Shown: positions 9,943-19,261 of the stretch, piece after piece
Numbering within the stretch: the first letter of the stretch is position 1
Layout: every line of letters begins with the position of its first letter
Made by a program: the position numbers and the translations under genes
Notes under the pieces: model-generated
Seen by the model: the letters and a program-made list of their open reading frames with translations, nothing else
Databases searched by the model: none
What the model was told of the DNA's origin: nothing
Source of the DNA: Arthrobacter woluwensis
Lineage (GTDB): Bacteria; Actinomycetota; Actinomycetes; Actinomycetales; Micrococcaceae
Reading direction: 5' to 3'
DNA: 64,000 nt
Assembly: GCF_900105345.1 (NCBI RefSeq)
Contig: NZ_FNSN01000004.1
Location: 248,001 to 312,000 of the forward strand

Positions 9943-10731
9943 TCAGTCCCGGTTGAACTCGGCCGGGCGCTTCTCCTGGAATGCCGCCATGCCCTCCACC
10001 TGGTCGGGCGTGCCGAACAGGGAGTGGAACAGCCTGCGCTCGAAGACGACGCCCTGAGCGAGCCCTGTTTCGAACGCGGCGTTGACGGCCTCCTTGGCCA
10101 TCATGGCCACCGGCTTGGACTTCCCGGCGACCGTCTCGGCGACCGCGAGCGCCTCTTCGAGGAGGGATTCCGTGGGCACCACGCGGGAGACCAGCCCGGA
10201 CCGCTCCGCTTCCGCGGCGTCCATCATCCGGCCCGTGAGCACCAGGTCCATCGCCTTCGCCTTCCCCACGGCCCGCGTGAGCCGCTGCGAACCGCCCATG
10301 CCGGGGATGACGCCGAGGTTGATCTCGGGCTGACCGAACTTCGCGTTCTCGGCGGCGATCAGCAGATCGCACATCATCGCCAGTTCGCAGCCGCCGCCCA
10401 GCGCGTAGCCGGACACCGCCGCGATCACGGGGATCCGCACCCGGGAGAGCTCCTCCCAGCCGCGGAACCAATCGGCCCGGTACATTTCGAGATGATCCTT
10501 GGACGCCATCTCCTTGATGTCCGCACCGGCGGCGAACGCCTTGGACGACCCCGTGAGGACCACGGCGCCGGTGCCGGGATCCGCATCCGCCGCCCGGACG
10601 GCCTCCACCACCTCGGTCATGGTCGCCAGGTTCAGCGCATTGAGCGCCTCCGGCCGGTTGAGGGTCACGATCGTGACGCGCCCACGGCGCTCCACCAGGA
10701 TGTTCTGCACGGGTGTTTGCTCCTTCGCCAT
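9943..10731 (-). CDS. enoyl-CoA hydratase/isomerase family protein
   Basis: 262 aa crotonase-fold enzyme, probably hydrating trans-2-enoyl-CoA in beta-oxidation or aromatic degradation. The oxyanion-hole segment is [11 protein letters not shown]; the second block [14 protein letters not shown] and [22 protein letters not shown] carry the two catalytic Glu of true hydratases, so activity is expected. It lies just downstream of the acyl-CoA hydrolase gene (70-bp gap) on the same strand and likely shares its transcript. Confidence 0.92.
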   Translation of the reverse strand: MAKEQTPVQNILVERRGRVTIVTLNRPEALNALNLATMTEVVEAVRAADADPGTGAVVLTGSSKAFAAGADIKEMASKDHLEMYRADWFRGWEELSRVRIPVIAAVSGYALGGGCELAMMCDLLIAAENAKFGQPEINLGVIPGMGGSQRLTRAVGKAKAMDLVLTGRMMDAAEAERSGLVSRVVPTESLLEEALAVAETVAGKSKPVAMMAKEAVNAAFETGLAQGVVFERRLFHSLFGTPDQVEGMAAFQEKRPAEFNRD

Positions 10732-10801
10732 CGGCGTCTGAGGAATGGGGAATGCGGGCTGACTGCTGCGGTGTCGGGCTCTGGAGGCATGGCCTCCCGG
10801 A

Positions 10802-11953
10802 TCAGAGGACCAGGTCCCCGCCGTCCGTCTCGCCGGGTGCGAACGGAGCGAAGTAGGAGGCGACGAGTTCAGGGCTGACCTCGGTCAGCCCGGGGTGCTC
10901 CCAGCGCGGGGTGCGATCCTTGTCGATCACCTGCGCGCGGATACCCTCCCGCATGTCAGGAGAGGCCAGGCACCGGACGGCGACGCGGAACTCCTCCCGC
11001 AAAGCCTCCTCCAGCGTCCCGGAGCAGTGCCGACGCACGGCTTCGAGCGCCACGGCCACGGAACGCGGGCTCTTGGTCTTGAGGGTCGCGGCGGCCTCCT
11101 GGGCCTGCGGGTCCGGATGCGTTTCGAGGCGGCTCAGGATGACGGCCGCGGACGCGTCGCCGGACAAGGCCCCCGCGTAGCAGTCCTCGATCCAGGGGGC
11201 GGCCCCATCAGCGTCCCCGGCCGCGGCGAGCACCGCCTCCGGCGCCATCTCGGCGAAGCGGGCCACGGCGTCGTCGGCCGTGTCGGTCTCCAGGAAGGTC
11301 AGGAACTCGGGGAGGTTCGGGGCCGGCACGAAGGCGTCCGAGAGCCCAAGGTGGATCGCATCCCCGGCGCCCACATGGTCACCTGTCATCGCAGCGTGCA
11401 CGCCCGCCACGCCGGCGTGGCCCAGCAGCCAGGTCCCGCCGACGTCGGGAACATAGCCGATGGTGACCTCCGGCATGCCCATCCGGGTGTTCTCGGTGAC
11501 CACCCGGTGAGACGCGTGCGCGGAGATGCCCACACCGCCGCCCAGGACCAGCCCGTCCTGCACGGCGATCACGGGCTTGGGGTAGCCGAAGATCAGCGAG
11601 TTCATCCGGAACTCGGCACGGAAGAAGTCATGGGACGCCCGCTCTCCGGCCACGATGTCCCGGTACATCGCCACGACGTCACCGCCGGCGCACAGCCCAC
11701 GTTCACCCGCCCCGGTGATGATGACGTGCTCGATCGACGGATCGACCGCCCAGGCCCGCAGCTGCGCGTCCACCGCCTCCACCATCCCCTGGTTGAGCGC
11801 GTTGACCGCACGCGGCCGGTTGAGGATGACCACCCCGGCGTGACCACGCTGTTCGAAGGTCACCTCCGCGGGCTTCACCTCCGCGGCAGACTGCCCTGCC
11901 GTGGCGGCGGAGGCGGAGAGAGTGGACGGTGCGCTGGTACTGGAAGGCTCCAT
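10802..11953 (-). CDS. 3-hydroxyisobutyryl-CoA hydrolase-like enzyme
   Basis: 383 aa, longer than simple enoyl-CoA hydratases and matching the HIBYL-CoA hydrolase branch, which releases 3-hydroxyisobutyrate in valine breakdown. Signature blocks: [56 protein letters not shown] and the C-terminal extension [21 protein letters not shown], which is specific to this branch. ATG at 11953; an upstream open frame is rejected because it overlaps a terminator. Paired with the hydratase at 9943, which would act one step earlier on methacrylyl-CoA. Confidence 0.87.
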   Translation of the reverse strand: MEPSSTSAPSTLSASAATAGQSAAEVKPAEVTFEQRGHAGVVILNRPRAVNALNQGMVEAVDAQLRAWAVDPSIEHVIITGAGERGLCAGGDVVAMYRDIVAGERASHDFFRAEFRMNSLIFGYPKPVIAVQDGLVLGGGVGISAHASHRVVTENTRMGMPEVTIGYVPDVGGTWLLGHAGVAGVHAAMTGDHVGAGDAIHLGLSDAFVPAPNLPEFLTFLETDTADDAVARFAEMAPEAVLAAAGDADGAAPWIEDCYAGALSGDASAAVILSRLETHPDPQAQEAAATLKTKSPRSVAVALEAVRRHCSGTLEEALREEFRVAVRCLASPDMREGIRAQVIDKDRTPRWEHPGLTEVSPELVASYFAPFAPGETDGGDLVL

Positions 11954-12012
11954 GGCTCTAGCTTGCCCGAAAGGAGGACCAGTTTCATCTGCAACGGCAC
12001 CCGATGTGGAAA

Positions 12013-12048
12013 AGCCTCCTCCTCCGTCGGTGGACGGAGGAGGAGGCT
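12013..12048 (-). terminator. rho-independent terminator of the MHS transporter operon
   Basis: Perfect 16-bp stem (arms 12013-12028 and 12033-12048, 4-nt loop). On the minus strand it is followed by TTTTCC. It lies 42 bp after the stop of the transporter at 12091. Confidence 0.85.
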
Positions 12049-12090
12049 GAGCCGGGCGCAGACCGCCCACCTCACCCCGGCGGCGAGGCC

Positions 12091-13440
12091 TCAGACGCGG
12101 ACGTCCTGCGGCTTCTCGCCGAGGTCCTTGGTGCGGACCTTGTACGTCTCCCGGAGGCCGAGCACGCACAGGGCGAGGACCAGGCAGGCGGCGCCGGAGT
12201 ACAGCGCGATGCCCAGGGAGCCGCGGTTGAACGCGATGAACAGGGCCGTGGCGATGCTCGCCGCCGTGCCGCCGCCCAGCGCCGCGCCCGTCTGGTAGGT
12301 CGCCGAGATGGACGAGTAACGGCTCTCCTTCGAGAACTGCTCACCCAGGAACGCCGGGATGCAGCCCTGCGGCATGGCCATGAAGATGTTCACCAGGATG
12401 AAGGCGACGGTCGCGAGGAACGCGACCCGGCTGTCGACCATCCCGAAGAAGAGGAAGAAGAACACCGCGTAGATCACGGCGCCGCCGGCGATCACCTTCT
12501 TCCGCCCGATCCTGTCGGAGAGCAGACCCATGAACGGGGCGGCGAGCATGAAGGCGAACGAGCCGGCCACCTGGAACAGCAGGGACTGCGTGTCGGTGTA
12601 CCCACGCTCCTCGGTGTAGGTGACCGTGAACAGGGAGCCGATGTACGCGATGGTGTTGTAGCCGAACGCGACGCCGATGGCGAGAAGCATCTGCTTCGGG
12701 TGTTTCCGGATGGCCGCCAGCAGGGGAACGCGGGGGGCGCTCTCCGTGTTCACCGTTTCGTGCGGCATGCGGGTGCGGGCGATCAGGCCCACGAGGACCA
12801 GGAGACCACCCAGCCAGAACGGCACACGCCAGGCCCAGGCGGTGAGCTCGGACTCCGGCAGAAGGGTCATCACCGTGAAGACACCCGTGCCGAAGAGGCT
12901 GCCGATGCCGATGCCCGTGCTCGTGAAACTGCCCCACAGGCCGCGACGGTTCTCGGGCGAGTTCTCGATGCCGAAGAGCGATGCCCCACCCCATTCACCA
13001 CCGGCCGCGAACCCCTGCACCAGGCGCAGGATCACCAGCAGCACGGGAGCCAGCAGACCGACGTTCTGGTACGTCGGGAGGCAGCCGATGAGGAAGGTGC
13101 TGCCGCCCATCAGGAGCAGGGTCATGACGAGCATGGACTTGCGCCCGATCCGGTCACCGAAGTGGCCCACCACGATGCCGCCCAGCGGCCGGACGATGAA
13201 CCCGGCGCCGAACGCGGCGAAGGCCACGAGGGTGCCGGTCAGCCGGTCGGTCGCGGGGAAGAACAGCGTCGGGAAGACGAGGGCGGCGGCGAGGCCGTAG
13301 ACGATGAAGTCGTAGAACTCCAGCGCCGTGCCGAAACCCGAGATGAAGAAGGTGCGCAGCGCGGTGGTGGCCTGGGTGCCCAGTGTCGGGGCATCCCGCG
13401 GCGCCGGGGCGGCGGCCGGTGAGGACTGGGTGTGGGACAT
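12091..13440 (-). CDS. MHS-family MFS transporter (metabolite:H+ symporter)
   Basis: 449 aa, about 12 transmembrane helices. ALEFYDFIVYGLAA in helix 1, FIVRPLGGIVVGHFGDRIGRKSML in loop 2-3 and LVQGFAAGGEWGGA in helix 4 define the metabolite:H+ symporter (ShiA/ProP-like) family. It likely imports a small organic acid or amide. The neighbouring C45 hydrolase at 13484, 43 bp upstream and on the same strand, suggests it imports that enzyme's substrate. Probably under the LacI regulator at 14715. Confidence 0.9.
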   Translation of the reverse strand: MSHTQSSPAAAPAPRDAPTLGTQATTALRTFFISGFGTALEFYDFIVYGLAAALVFPTLFFPATDRLTGTLVAFAAFGAGFIVRPLGGIVVGHFGDRIGRKSMLVMTLLLMGGSTFLIGCLPTYQNVGLLAPVLLVILRLVQGFAAGGEWGGASLFGIENSPENRRGLWGSFTSTGIGIGSLFGTGVFTVMTLLPESELTAWAWRVPFWLGGLLVLVGLIARTRMPHETVNTESAPRVPLLAAIRKHPKQMLLAIGVAFGYNTIAYIGSLFTVTYTEERGYTDTQSLLFQVAGSFAFMLAAPFMGLLSDRIGRKKVIAGGAVIYAVFFFLFFGMVDSRVAFLATVAFILVNIFMAMPQGCIPAFLGEQFSKESRYSSISATYQTGAALGGGTAASIATALFIAFNRGSLGIALYSGAACLVLALCVLGLRETYKVRTKDLGEKPQDVRV

Positions 13441-13483
13441 GAGAGTGGTTCCTTGAGGAGATGATGCGGGGAGGGAGGGGAGG

Positions 13484-14557
13484 TCAGAAGCGCGCGAGGC
13501 CGTGAACGGCGGCTTCGTCGGGGCGGCCGACGAAATAGTCGAGAGCGAAGTGCTCGACGTCGACGCCGATCGTCAGCAGGGTGCCCCACTGATCGATGAC
13601 GGGCTTGGTGGTGTCCGGGGACATGCAGATGGCGGCGGCGGATCCTTCGCCGCCGCACGCCGCACGGGCCCGTTCGACGGGCGCCAGGCCCGTGAGATTT
13701 CCGCGGACGGCATCGAGATGCTGATAGCGCTCGGCGGTGGAGGAGTCGGCGGGCATGGTGTCGCCCTGGAAGAGGTCGTGATCGAGGAAGTGGTTGGTGT
13801 GGAACAGCCAGCCGTCCTCGCCGGGCCGGACGACGCCGAGGCCGGCCGGGGCGAGTTCGAGGCTCACGGCGCGGGAGCCGCCGTCGTGGAAGTCGAAGAC
13901 GGTGAAGACGGTGGAGGCGCTGACGGTGGCGCTCGCCGCGATGGCCTGGGCCTCCTCCACGGTCGCGGCCTCCTCCAGGATGCGGCGGGCGATCGCGTGG
14001 ACCGGGACACCGCCCTGATCGGAGTCGCTGCGGTGGGACAGGATATTGAAGTGCAGGCCGAGCCCGGCGTCGTTGACCCCGATCTTCGCGGCGGTGCCGA
14101 ACTCGGTGAACAGCTTGACCCGGCGGCCGGTCTGGGTGGTCAGGTCCAGCAGCAGCCCGTCCGGCACCAGGAATTCGTGCCAGTCCCAGGTCTGCAGGGT
14201 CTCCGGGGCGTGGTCCGCACCGGTGAGGACCGCGGTGGAGCACTCGCCTTCACCGCGCGGCGGCTCGGCGGCGAGGATCTCGGTGCGGGCGCCGACGGCG
14301 GCGAGCCGCCAGAGCTCGAGACCGGCGGCCGAGGCGATGGCCTCCGCCTCCGCGGCCAGGCCGGGAGCCCAGCCGGCCAGTGCCGCGTGGCTCGCCTCGG
14401 CGATACGCCGCACGGTCTCCCCCGGGATCTTCAGCGCCGCGAAATGGTCGAGGTACAGCCCGGACACGTGCTCGAAGCGGTCGCCGAACTCCAGTCCGAG
14501 TTCACGGCCGCGGACAGCAGGGTCCTGCGTGGTGGAGGTGGCGGTGAAGAGCTTCAT
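13484..14557 (-). CDS. C45-family Ntn hydrolase (acyltransferase/amidohydrolase-like)
   Basis: 357 aa. The N-terminal ~105 residues form a helical prodomain, then EGEC-STAVL puts Cys106 where family members cleave themselves to free an N-terminal Cys nucleophile. DWHEFLVPDGLLLDL, FTEFGTAAKIGVNDAGLGL and FLFHTNHFLD-like blocks match the penicillin acyltransferase/carcinine-hydrolase group. These enzymes cleave amides such as N-acyl amino acids or beta-alanyl amines; the substrate here is unknown. ATG at 14557 has an AAGGA upstream; the longer open frame crosses the operator and is rejected. Confidence 0.82.
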   Translation of the reverse strand: MKLFTATSTTQDPAVRGRELGLEFGDRFEHVSGLYLDHFAALKIPGETVRRIAEASHAALAGWAPGLAAEAEAIASAAGLELWRLAAVGARTEILAAEPPRGEGECSTAVLTGADHAPETLQTWDWHEFLVPDGLLLDLTTQTGRRVKLFTEFGTAAKIGVNDAGLGLHFNILSHRSDSDQGGVPVHAIARRILEEAATVEEAQAIAASATVSASTVFTVFDFHDGGSRAVSLELAPAGLGVVRPGEDGWLFHTNHFLDHDLFQGDTMPADSSTAERYQHLDAVRGNLTGLAPVERARAACGGEGSAAAICMSPDTTKPVIDQWGTLLTIGVDVEHFALDYFVGRPDEAAVHGLARF

Positions 14558-14609
14558 GAGGGGTTCCTTCGTGGGGGCGTTTTCTGAGGTGCAGATCACA
14601 TTAGGGAAG

Positions 14610-14621
14610 TAAAACGTTTTA
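14610..14621. promoter_or_regulatory. candidate LacI-family operator
   Basis: Perfect 12-bp palindrome TAAAACGTTTTA with the central CG typical of LacI-family sites. It lies in the 157-bp divergent region between the C45 hydrolase gene and the LacI regulator, so one site could control both directions. Confidence 0.6.
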
Positions 14622-14714
14622 TGCAATGATGGTTTTCCACATGGCCTCCGCGACGCGTGTGCGGGCGGTTCCGTCCCTGGTGAAATGGGGGTGACAACGA
14701 CTTGAGGAGGGTCC

Positions 14715-15731
14715 GTGGCACGTGGCAAAGGGGTGACGATCCGGGATGTGGCGCGCCGCGCGGGGGTGTCCATCACCGCCGTCTCGCACTCGCTGAACGG
14801 CAAGGGGACCATCAGCGAGGAGACCAGGGCCCGCGTGAAAGCCGCCGCGGACGAACTCGGCTACCAAGCGGATGCCTTCGCCCGTGGCATGCGGCAGGGC
14901 AGTATCGGCGCCATCGGCCTCGTGATGCGTTCCCTCGACGCCCTGGGCGATTACACCCCGGCCGGCGTCGACGTGTTCGAGCGCTTCGCCGGGATCCTGT
15001 CCTCCCGCGCCCTGGCCCGCGGGCTCAGCCTCACGCTCGTGCCGGACCTGACCCGCAGCCCGGTGCCGCCACTGGCGTTCTCGATGGACGGGTACGTCAT
15101 CATGAGCCCCAACGCCCAGGACCCCGTGATCGACCTCCTGGACCGGCGCGGCATCCCCTACGTCTGCTACGGCAAGCTCCTGGACAAGCCGGACTTCACG
15201 CGCTGGTCGTCCGAGGACGACCCCCTCGCCGCCCGGCAGATCCTGGCGCATTTCGAAGCGGCCGGAGCCCGTGAGATCGTGCTGGTCTCCGGGACGGACC
15301 GGAATGCCTGGAACGCGGACTTCCTCCAGGAGTACCTGTCATGGTGCGAGCGCCACGGGGTGACGCCGCGGGTCTACGAGCAGTCGGAGCGGTCCGGCCT
15401 CGACGGCGGGCGCGACGCCGGGCTGCGCATCCTCGCGGACGGCGTCCCTGAAGCGGTGTTCTGCATGACGGGGCGGCACGCGGCGGGCGTCCAGCAGGAA
15501 GTCCTGGCGGCCGGACTGGCGGTTCCCGGACAGGTCATGATCGCGGCGGCGTCGGACTCCGAGCATGCCCGGTCCAGCCGGCCTGCCATCACGGCCTTCG
15601 AACTCAACCCCGCCGGAACCGCGGACCTGCTCCTGGACATGCTGCAGGAACTGCTCAAGACCGGCGAGACCATGGGCCCGCGCCTCACCCGGGCCCGGCT
15701 CCGACCCCGTGCCTCGACGCGGAAGGACTAG
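14715..15731 (+). CDS. LacI-family repressor of the C45/MHS locus
   Basis: 338 aa. The N-terminal HTH and hinge are GVTIRDVARRAGVSITAVSHSLNGKGTISEETRARV; a periplasmic-binding-protein-like effector domain follows. GTG start at 14715 with GAGGAGGG just upstream. The divergent arrangement with the hydrolase and transporter, and the palindrome at 14610-14621, make it their likely local regulator. The effector is unknown; the C-terminal region lacks recognisable sugar-specific residues. Confidence 0.9.
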   Translation: MARGKGVTIRDVARRAGVSITAVSHSLNGKGTISEETRARVKAAADELGYQADAFARGMRQGSIGAIGLVMRSLDALGDYTPAGVDVFERFAGILSSRALARGLSLTLVPDLTRSPVPPLAFSMDGYVIMSPNAQDPVIDLLDRRGIPYVCYGKLLDKPDFTRWSSEDDPLAARQILAHFEAAGAREIVLVSGTDRNAWNADFLQEYLSWCERHGVTPRVYEQSERSGLDGGRDAGLRILADGVPEAVFCMTGRHAAGVQQEVLAAGLAVPGQVMIAAASDSEHARSSRPAITAFELNPAGTADLLLDMLQELLKTGETMGPRLTRARLRPRASTRKD

Positions 15732-15758
15732 TCCCCTTCCGCGCCCCGACCGCCCGCC

Positions 15759-15840
15759 CCTCCGATCGACTGCTCCGCACGATGTCATTCGGCCCGGAAT
15801 TCCTGGGATTTCGGCATCGTGTGGAGCAGTCGATTGGAGG
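15759..15840. repeat. 26-bp-stem palindrome between converging LacI and ankyrin genes
   Basis: Arms 15759-15784 and 15815-15840 pair over 26 positions with two G-T wobbles. The core ATCGACTGCTCC...ACGATG is shared with the palindrome at 35731-35800, with compensatory differences between the two. The ~30-nt centre is not paired. It lies between converging genes. Confidence 0.9.
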
Positions 15841-15858
15841 GTGACAGGTGCGGGGGTG

Positions 15859-16629
15859 TCAGCGGCGGGATTCGAGGATCCGCACGATCTCCGTGAAGCC
15901 CATCCGCCGGGCGTTGTCGAGGGCTGTGCGGCCCTGCGGGTCCCGTATGCCGGGGTCCGCGCCTGCGGCCAGGAGGAGCCGGACGGCTTCCTGCTGCCGC
16001 GGCCCGCCCGTGTTCAGCAGGATCGCCTCCTGCATCCCCGTCCAGCCGAGACGGTTCACGTGGTTCACCGGCACCCCCGCCGCGAGGAGGATCCGGATCG
16101 TCTCGACATGTCCGTGCTCGCAGGCAGGGATGAGCGCGGTCCCGCCGAAGCGATTGACGCTCCGCACGTCCGCTCCCGCCGCCAGGGTGAGGCGCAGGAC
16201 CTCGTTGAACCCTTCCGCCCCGGCGTAGAGGAAGGCGGAATCCTGGATCGAATCCTTGGCATCGACGTCACCGCCCTGCTCGATGAGGCGTTTCACTTCG
16301 GCGGCGTCGTTCCGTTTCGCGGCCCGGATGAGGTCCTGGTCCAATCGGGCGCGTTGAGCCTCGGTCAGGCGGGCCCGGGCGGCGGCTCGGGCCCGGGCGT
16401 CGAGCACGGCGGGCGACGCCGTGCTGCCGCTTTCGGCGGTGGGTGACCCATGCTGCGCCGGGGACGACGCCGGCGGCGACGGCCGCGCGGAGGGTGCGGC
16501 GTCGTCGTCGGGCGGCTGAGTGGAACCCGCCTGAGTGGGACCCGGGGCGCACGCGCCGAGGAGCCCGACGGTGAGGACCGCCAGGCTCCCCTTGAGCACT
16601 GCGCCACGCGTCGGCATGGCTTCCATCAT
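15859..16629 (-). CDS. ankyrin-repeat lipoprotein
   Basis: 256 aa. The signal peptide ends in a lipobox VGLLGAC with Cys27 as the lipidation site, so the protein is anchored outside the membrane. A Ser/Pro/Ala-rich linker follows. From residue ~115 there are about four ankyrin repeats, e.g. NDAAEVKRLIEQGGDVDAKD and GLTALIPACEHGHVETIRILLAAGVPVN-like units ending in GRTALDNARRMGFTEIVRILE. It probably binds a protein partner. Its neighbour is the HbpS-like gene, 5 bp upstream on the same strand, so the two are likely cotranscribed. Confidence 0.85.
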   Translation of the reverse strand: MMEAMPTRGAVLKGSLAVLTVGLLGACAPGPTQAGSTQPPDDDAAPSARPSPPASSPAQHGSPTAESGSTASPAVLDARARAAARARLTEAQRARLDQDLIRAAKRNDAAEVKRLIEQGGDVDAKDSIQDSAFLYAGAEGFNEVLRLTLAAGADVRSVNRFGGTALIPACEHGHVETIRILLAAGVPVNHVNRLGWTGMQEAILLNTGGPRQQEAVRLLLAAGADPGIRDPQGRTALDNARRMGFTEIVRILESRR

Positions 16630-16634
16630 GGCTC

Positions 16635-17228
16635 CTAGCGGCCCAGGATCGCCTCGGCGCCGGCCGCGGCGCAGGCCTCGTCGAGGGCGCCGTCGGGTGC
16701 GCCGCCGACGCCGATCCCCGCCACGGACACGCCGTTCACCTTGAGCGGGGCCCCGCCCGCCAGGAACAGGGTGCCGGGCAGATCGGCGATGGAGGGCTTG
16801 CCGTTGCCGCTGATGCGTCCGGCCAGCTCACTCGTGGGAGCGCCGAAAGCCGCCGCGGTGTAGGCCTTCTGCTTCGACGCTTCGAGGGTGTGCTGCGCGG
16901 CGTTGTCGCCACGGAGGACGGCCTGGACCGTGCCGAAGCGGTCCACGACCGTCACGGAGACGAACGGGAGCTTGTCCCCCACGCACTTGGCCAGGGCGGC
17001 CTGGACGGCCTTGGCCGAGGCGGTCGCGGAGATCCGGTTCTGCGAGACGGTGGTGCCCTCGCCGGCCGGAATGTCCGCCGTGGGAAGGCGCTTGGCGGTC
17101 TCCGCCGCGGGCGCGGCCGCAGGCTGGGAGACCTGTCCGGCGTTGGCGGCCGCCGTGATGCCGCCGGTCAGGAGGAGCGCCGCCGCCGCTGCGGAGAGGA
17201 CCTTGATGTTGCTCTTGCTGATGGCCAT
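16635..17228 (-). CDS. secreted HbpS/GlcG-family haem-binding-like protein
   Basis: 197 aa. Residues 1-30 are a Sec signal (NIKVLSAAAAALLLTGGITAAANA). The rest is the GlcG/HbpS (DUF336) fold: KAVQAALAKC, SVTVVDRFGTVQAVLRGDNAAQHTLEASKQKAYTAAAF and the C-terminal GGAPLKVNGVSVAGIGVGGAPDGALDEACAAAG. In Streptomyces reticuli, extracellular HbpS binds haem and modulates the sensor kinase SenS. A kinase/regulator pair is divergent here (17484-19261), so the same role is plausible. ATG at 17228; the open frame upstream is a shadow. Confidence 0.88.
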   Translation of the reverse strand: MAISKSNIKVLSAAAAALLLTGGITAAANAGQVSQPAAAPAAETAKRLPTADIPAGEGTTVSQNRISATASAKAVQAALAKCVGDKLPFVSVTVVDRFGTVQAVLRGDNAAQHTLEASKQKAYTAAAFGAPTSELAGRISGNGKPSIADLPGTLFLAGGAPLKVNGVSVAGIGVGGAPDGALDEACAAAGAEAILGR

Positions 17229-17483
17229 GATGTGCCTGCCCTTCGGGGATGGATCGTGCGTGGATCGGTTTCGATGGTCTCGGTGCGAGCTCACGGACCC
17301 CGGCGTGCCGGGTCTCCCCCGGCCTTCCTGACGGGTCCGTGAACTCCTGACATCCATCCTTCCGAGCGGCGCTTGCGGGCACATCGGCTGTTCCGGCAGG
17401 GGTTCGTCATGCCTTCGGGTGGCCGTCTCAGCCAAAAGGATGAGACGCGCTTTCCTGTCGGCCCGGTCTCGTAGAGTGGCCCC

Positions 17484-18644
17484 ATGATCACCGCACCCCC
17501 GGCAGGCCGCGAGCGCTATCTCGGCGTGGCGGTGCACTGTGGCTTCGCGGTGCTCGTGACCGCCTCCCTGATCCGGTACGTGCTGCGTCACGGGCCGGAC
17601 GAGAACTCCCTCGTCCTGGTCCTGGCCGCTGCGTTGTGCGCCCTGTACGCGGCGGCGGTCCGGATGCGCGGACCCGCCCGGCCTGCGGTCACGTGGGTTC
17701 TCGTCGCGGTCTGGGCGGCACTCGTGATCCTCGCCCCGAGCTTCGCCTGGTGTGCGTTCGCGGTGTTCTTCGTCGGCCGGTCCGCGGTGTCGGGGAAGGC
17801 CGCCGCGCTGGCGACCGGGCTGACAGCACTCAGCACGTCCGTGGGACTGTTCAAGCTCAGCGGGTACACCGACGTCGCGGCGCTGCTGGGCCCAGCGGCC
17901 GCGGCACTGGTCCTCACCCTCGTCTACGACCGCCTGGAGGACGCCCTGTCCCGCCAGGCCCAGCTCAATGCCGAACTGCGGACGGCGCAGGCCCAGACGG
18001 CCGCCGCGGAACGAGCCGCCGGCACACTCGCGGAACGGGAGCGCGTGGCCCGTGAAATCCACGACACCGTGACGCAGGGCCTCGCCAGCACGGTGCTCCT
18101 GCTGGAGGCGGCGGATCGCACGGAGGGTCTGAGTCCCGAGGTCCGGCAGGCGACCGAACAGCTCAGGGTGAACCTCGCGGAGACCCGGGGGCTGGTCCAC
18201 AATCTGGCCACCGCGCCGGAACCCGATCTGCCGCTGGAGGAGGCCCTTGCTACGGCCGTCCGGCGGCACGTTCCGGCGACGCGGATCAGCGTGACCGGCA
18301 CCCCGCGGGCCCTGCCGCCCGAGGTGCGGCACGCCGTCGTGCGCATCGCCCAGAGTGCCGCGGCCAACGTCGAACGGCATGCCTCCGCCCAGGGGGCGAG
18401 CGTCACGCTGGGCTATCTGCCGGGGTCCGTCACGCTGGATGTGTACGACGACGGCGTGGGCTTCCTGCCCACCACCACCCCGGAGCCGGGCCCAGGAGGC
18501 GGGTACGGGCTGCGCGCGATGCGGCAGCGGGTCGAACAGCTCGGCGGCACGTTCGCAGTGGAATCCGCGCCGGGCGAGGGAACGGTCATCGGCGTGGAGA
18601 TCCCGGCCGGGGACACCGGCGCGGTGGAAGGAGGAACGACGTGA
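17484..18644 (+). CDS. SenS-like sensor histidine kinase (HisKA_3 type)
   Basis: 386 aa. Residues ~15-150 form about five transmembrane helices with short loops, followed by a coiled-coil-like segment. The HisKA_3 box ERVAREIHDTVTQGLAS places the phospho-acceptor at His193. The C-terminal ATPase domain has DDGVGF and GGGYGLRAMRQRVEQLGG. NarL/DegS-class kinases of this type signal to LuxR-type regulators; the partner overlaps its stop by 4 bp. The 255-bp gap to the divergent HbpS-like gene must hold promoters for both. Confidence 0.9.
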   Translation: MITAPPAGRERYLGVAVHCGFAVLVTASLIRYVLRHGPDENSLVLVLAAALCALYAAAVRMRGPARPAVTWVLVAVWAALVILAPSFAWCAFAVFFVGRSAVSGKAAALATGLTALSTSVGLFKLSGYTDVAALLGPAAAALVLTLVYDRLEDALSRQAQLNAELRTAQAQTAAAERAAGTLAERERVAREIHDTVTQGLASTVLLLEAADRTEGLSPEVRQATEQLRVNLAETRGLVHNLATAPEPDLPLEEALATAVRRHVPATRISVTGTPRALPPEVRHAVVRIAQSAAANVERHASAQGASVTLGYLPGSVTLDVYDDGVGFLPTTTPEPGPGGGYGLRAMRQRVEQLGGTFAVESAPGEGTVIGVEIPAGDTGAVEGGTT

Positions 18645-19261
18645 TCACGGTACTGCTGGTGGACGACCATCTGGTGGTGCGGAGCGGGCTCCGGGCGCTC
18701 CTCAGCACCCAGCCGGACATCGAGGTGGTGGCCGAGGCGTCCTCGGGTGAGGAGGGCGTGTCGGTCGCGCTGGACCAGGCGCCGGATGTGGTGCTGATGG
18801 ATCTGGCCATGGGAGCGGGGATCGACGGGATCGAAGCGATCCGGCGGTTGCGGGCCGAGCGCCCGGGGCAGGCCGTCCTGGTCTTCACCACCTACGACTC
18901 GGACGCGGACATCGTGCGTGCCGTCGACGCCGGGGCCATGGGGTACCTCCTCAAGGACGCCGCCCCGGACGAGATCTTCGCCGCGGTGCGGGGCGCGTCC
19001 CGGGGCCAGAGCCACATGAGCGCGCCCGTCGCGAGCCGGCTCTTCCAGCAGATGAGGAACCCCGACGAAGCGCTGACGCCTCGGGAGGCGGAGTTGCTGA
19101 CCCTCCTGACCCAGGGGCTCTCGAACAAGGAGCTCGGCCGGAAGCTGTTCATCTCCGAGGCCACCGTCAAGACCCATCTGGCGCACATCTACGCGAAACT
19201 CGGGGTGGATTCGCGGGCCGCCGCCATCGCGAAGGCGCTGCGCAGGGAGGGGATGCGGTGA
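18641..19261 (+). CDS. SenR-like NarL/LuxR-type response regulator
   Basis: 206 aa. The receiver domain begins VLLVDDHLVVRSGL with the acidic pocket; the phospho-acceptor is Asp54 in VVLMDLAMG; Lys is in YLLKDAAPDE. The C-terminal HTH is LTPREAELLTLLTQGLSNKELGRKLFISEATVKTHLAHIYAKLGV. GTG start overlaps the kinase stop (GTGA), and its own stop overlaps the next gene, so the three are one operon. Likely targets are the HbpS-like gene and this operon. Confidence 0.93.
   Translation: MITVLLVDDHLVVRSGLRALLSTQPDIEVVAEASSGEEGVSVALDQAPDVVLMDLAMGAGIDGIEAIRRLRAERPGQAVLVFTTYDSDADIVRAVDAGAMGYLLKDAAPDEIFAAVRGASRGQSHMSAPVASRLFQQMRNPDEALTPREAELLTLLTQGLSNKELGRKLFISEATVKTHLAHIYAKLGVDSRAAAIAKALRREGMR

Noticed and set aside
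10895-12298. Long plus-strand open frame (~467 aa) through the crotonase genes
   Set aside because: It is antisense to two clear enzymes and has the Arg/Pro/Gly-rich composition of a high-GC shadow frame. Similar long frames opposite 855-2129, 4201-5259, 6047-7843 and 39245-42255 are rejected for the same reason.
16635-18380. 581-aa form of the HbpS-like protein
   Set aside because: The extension is antisense to the histidine kinase; a proper signal peptide begins at ATG 17228.
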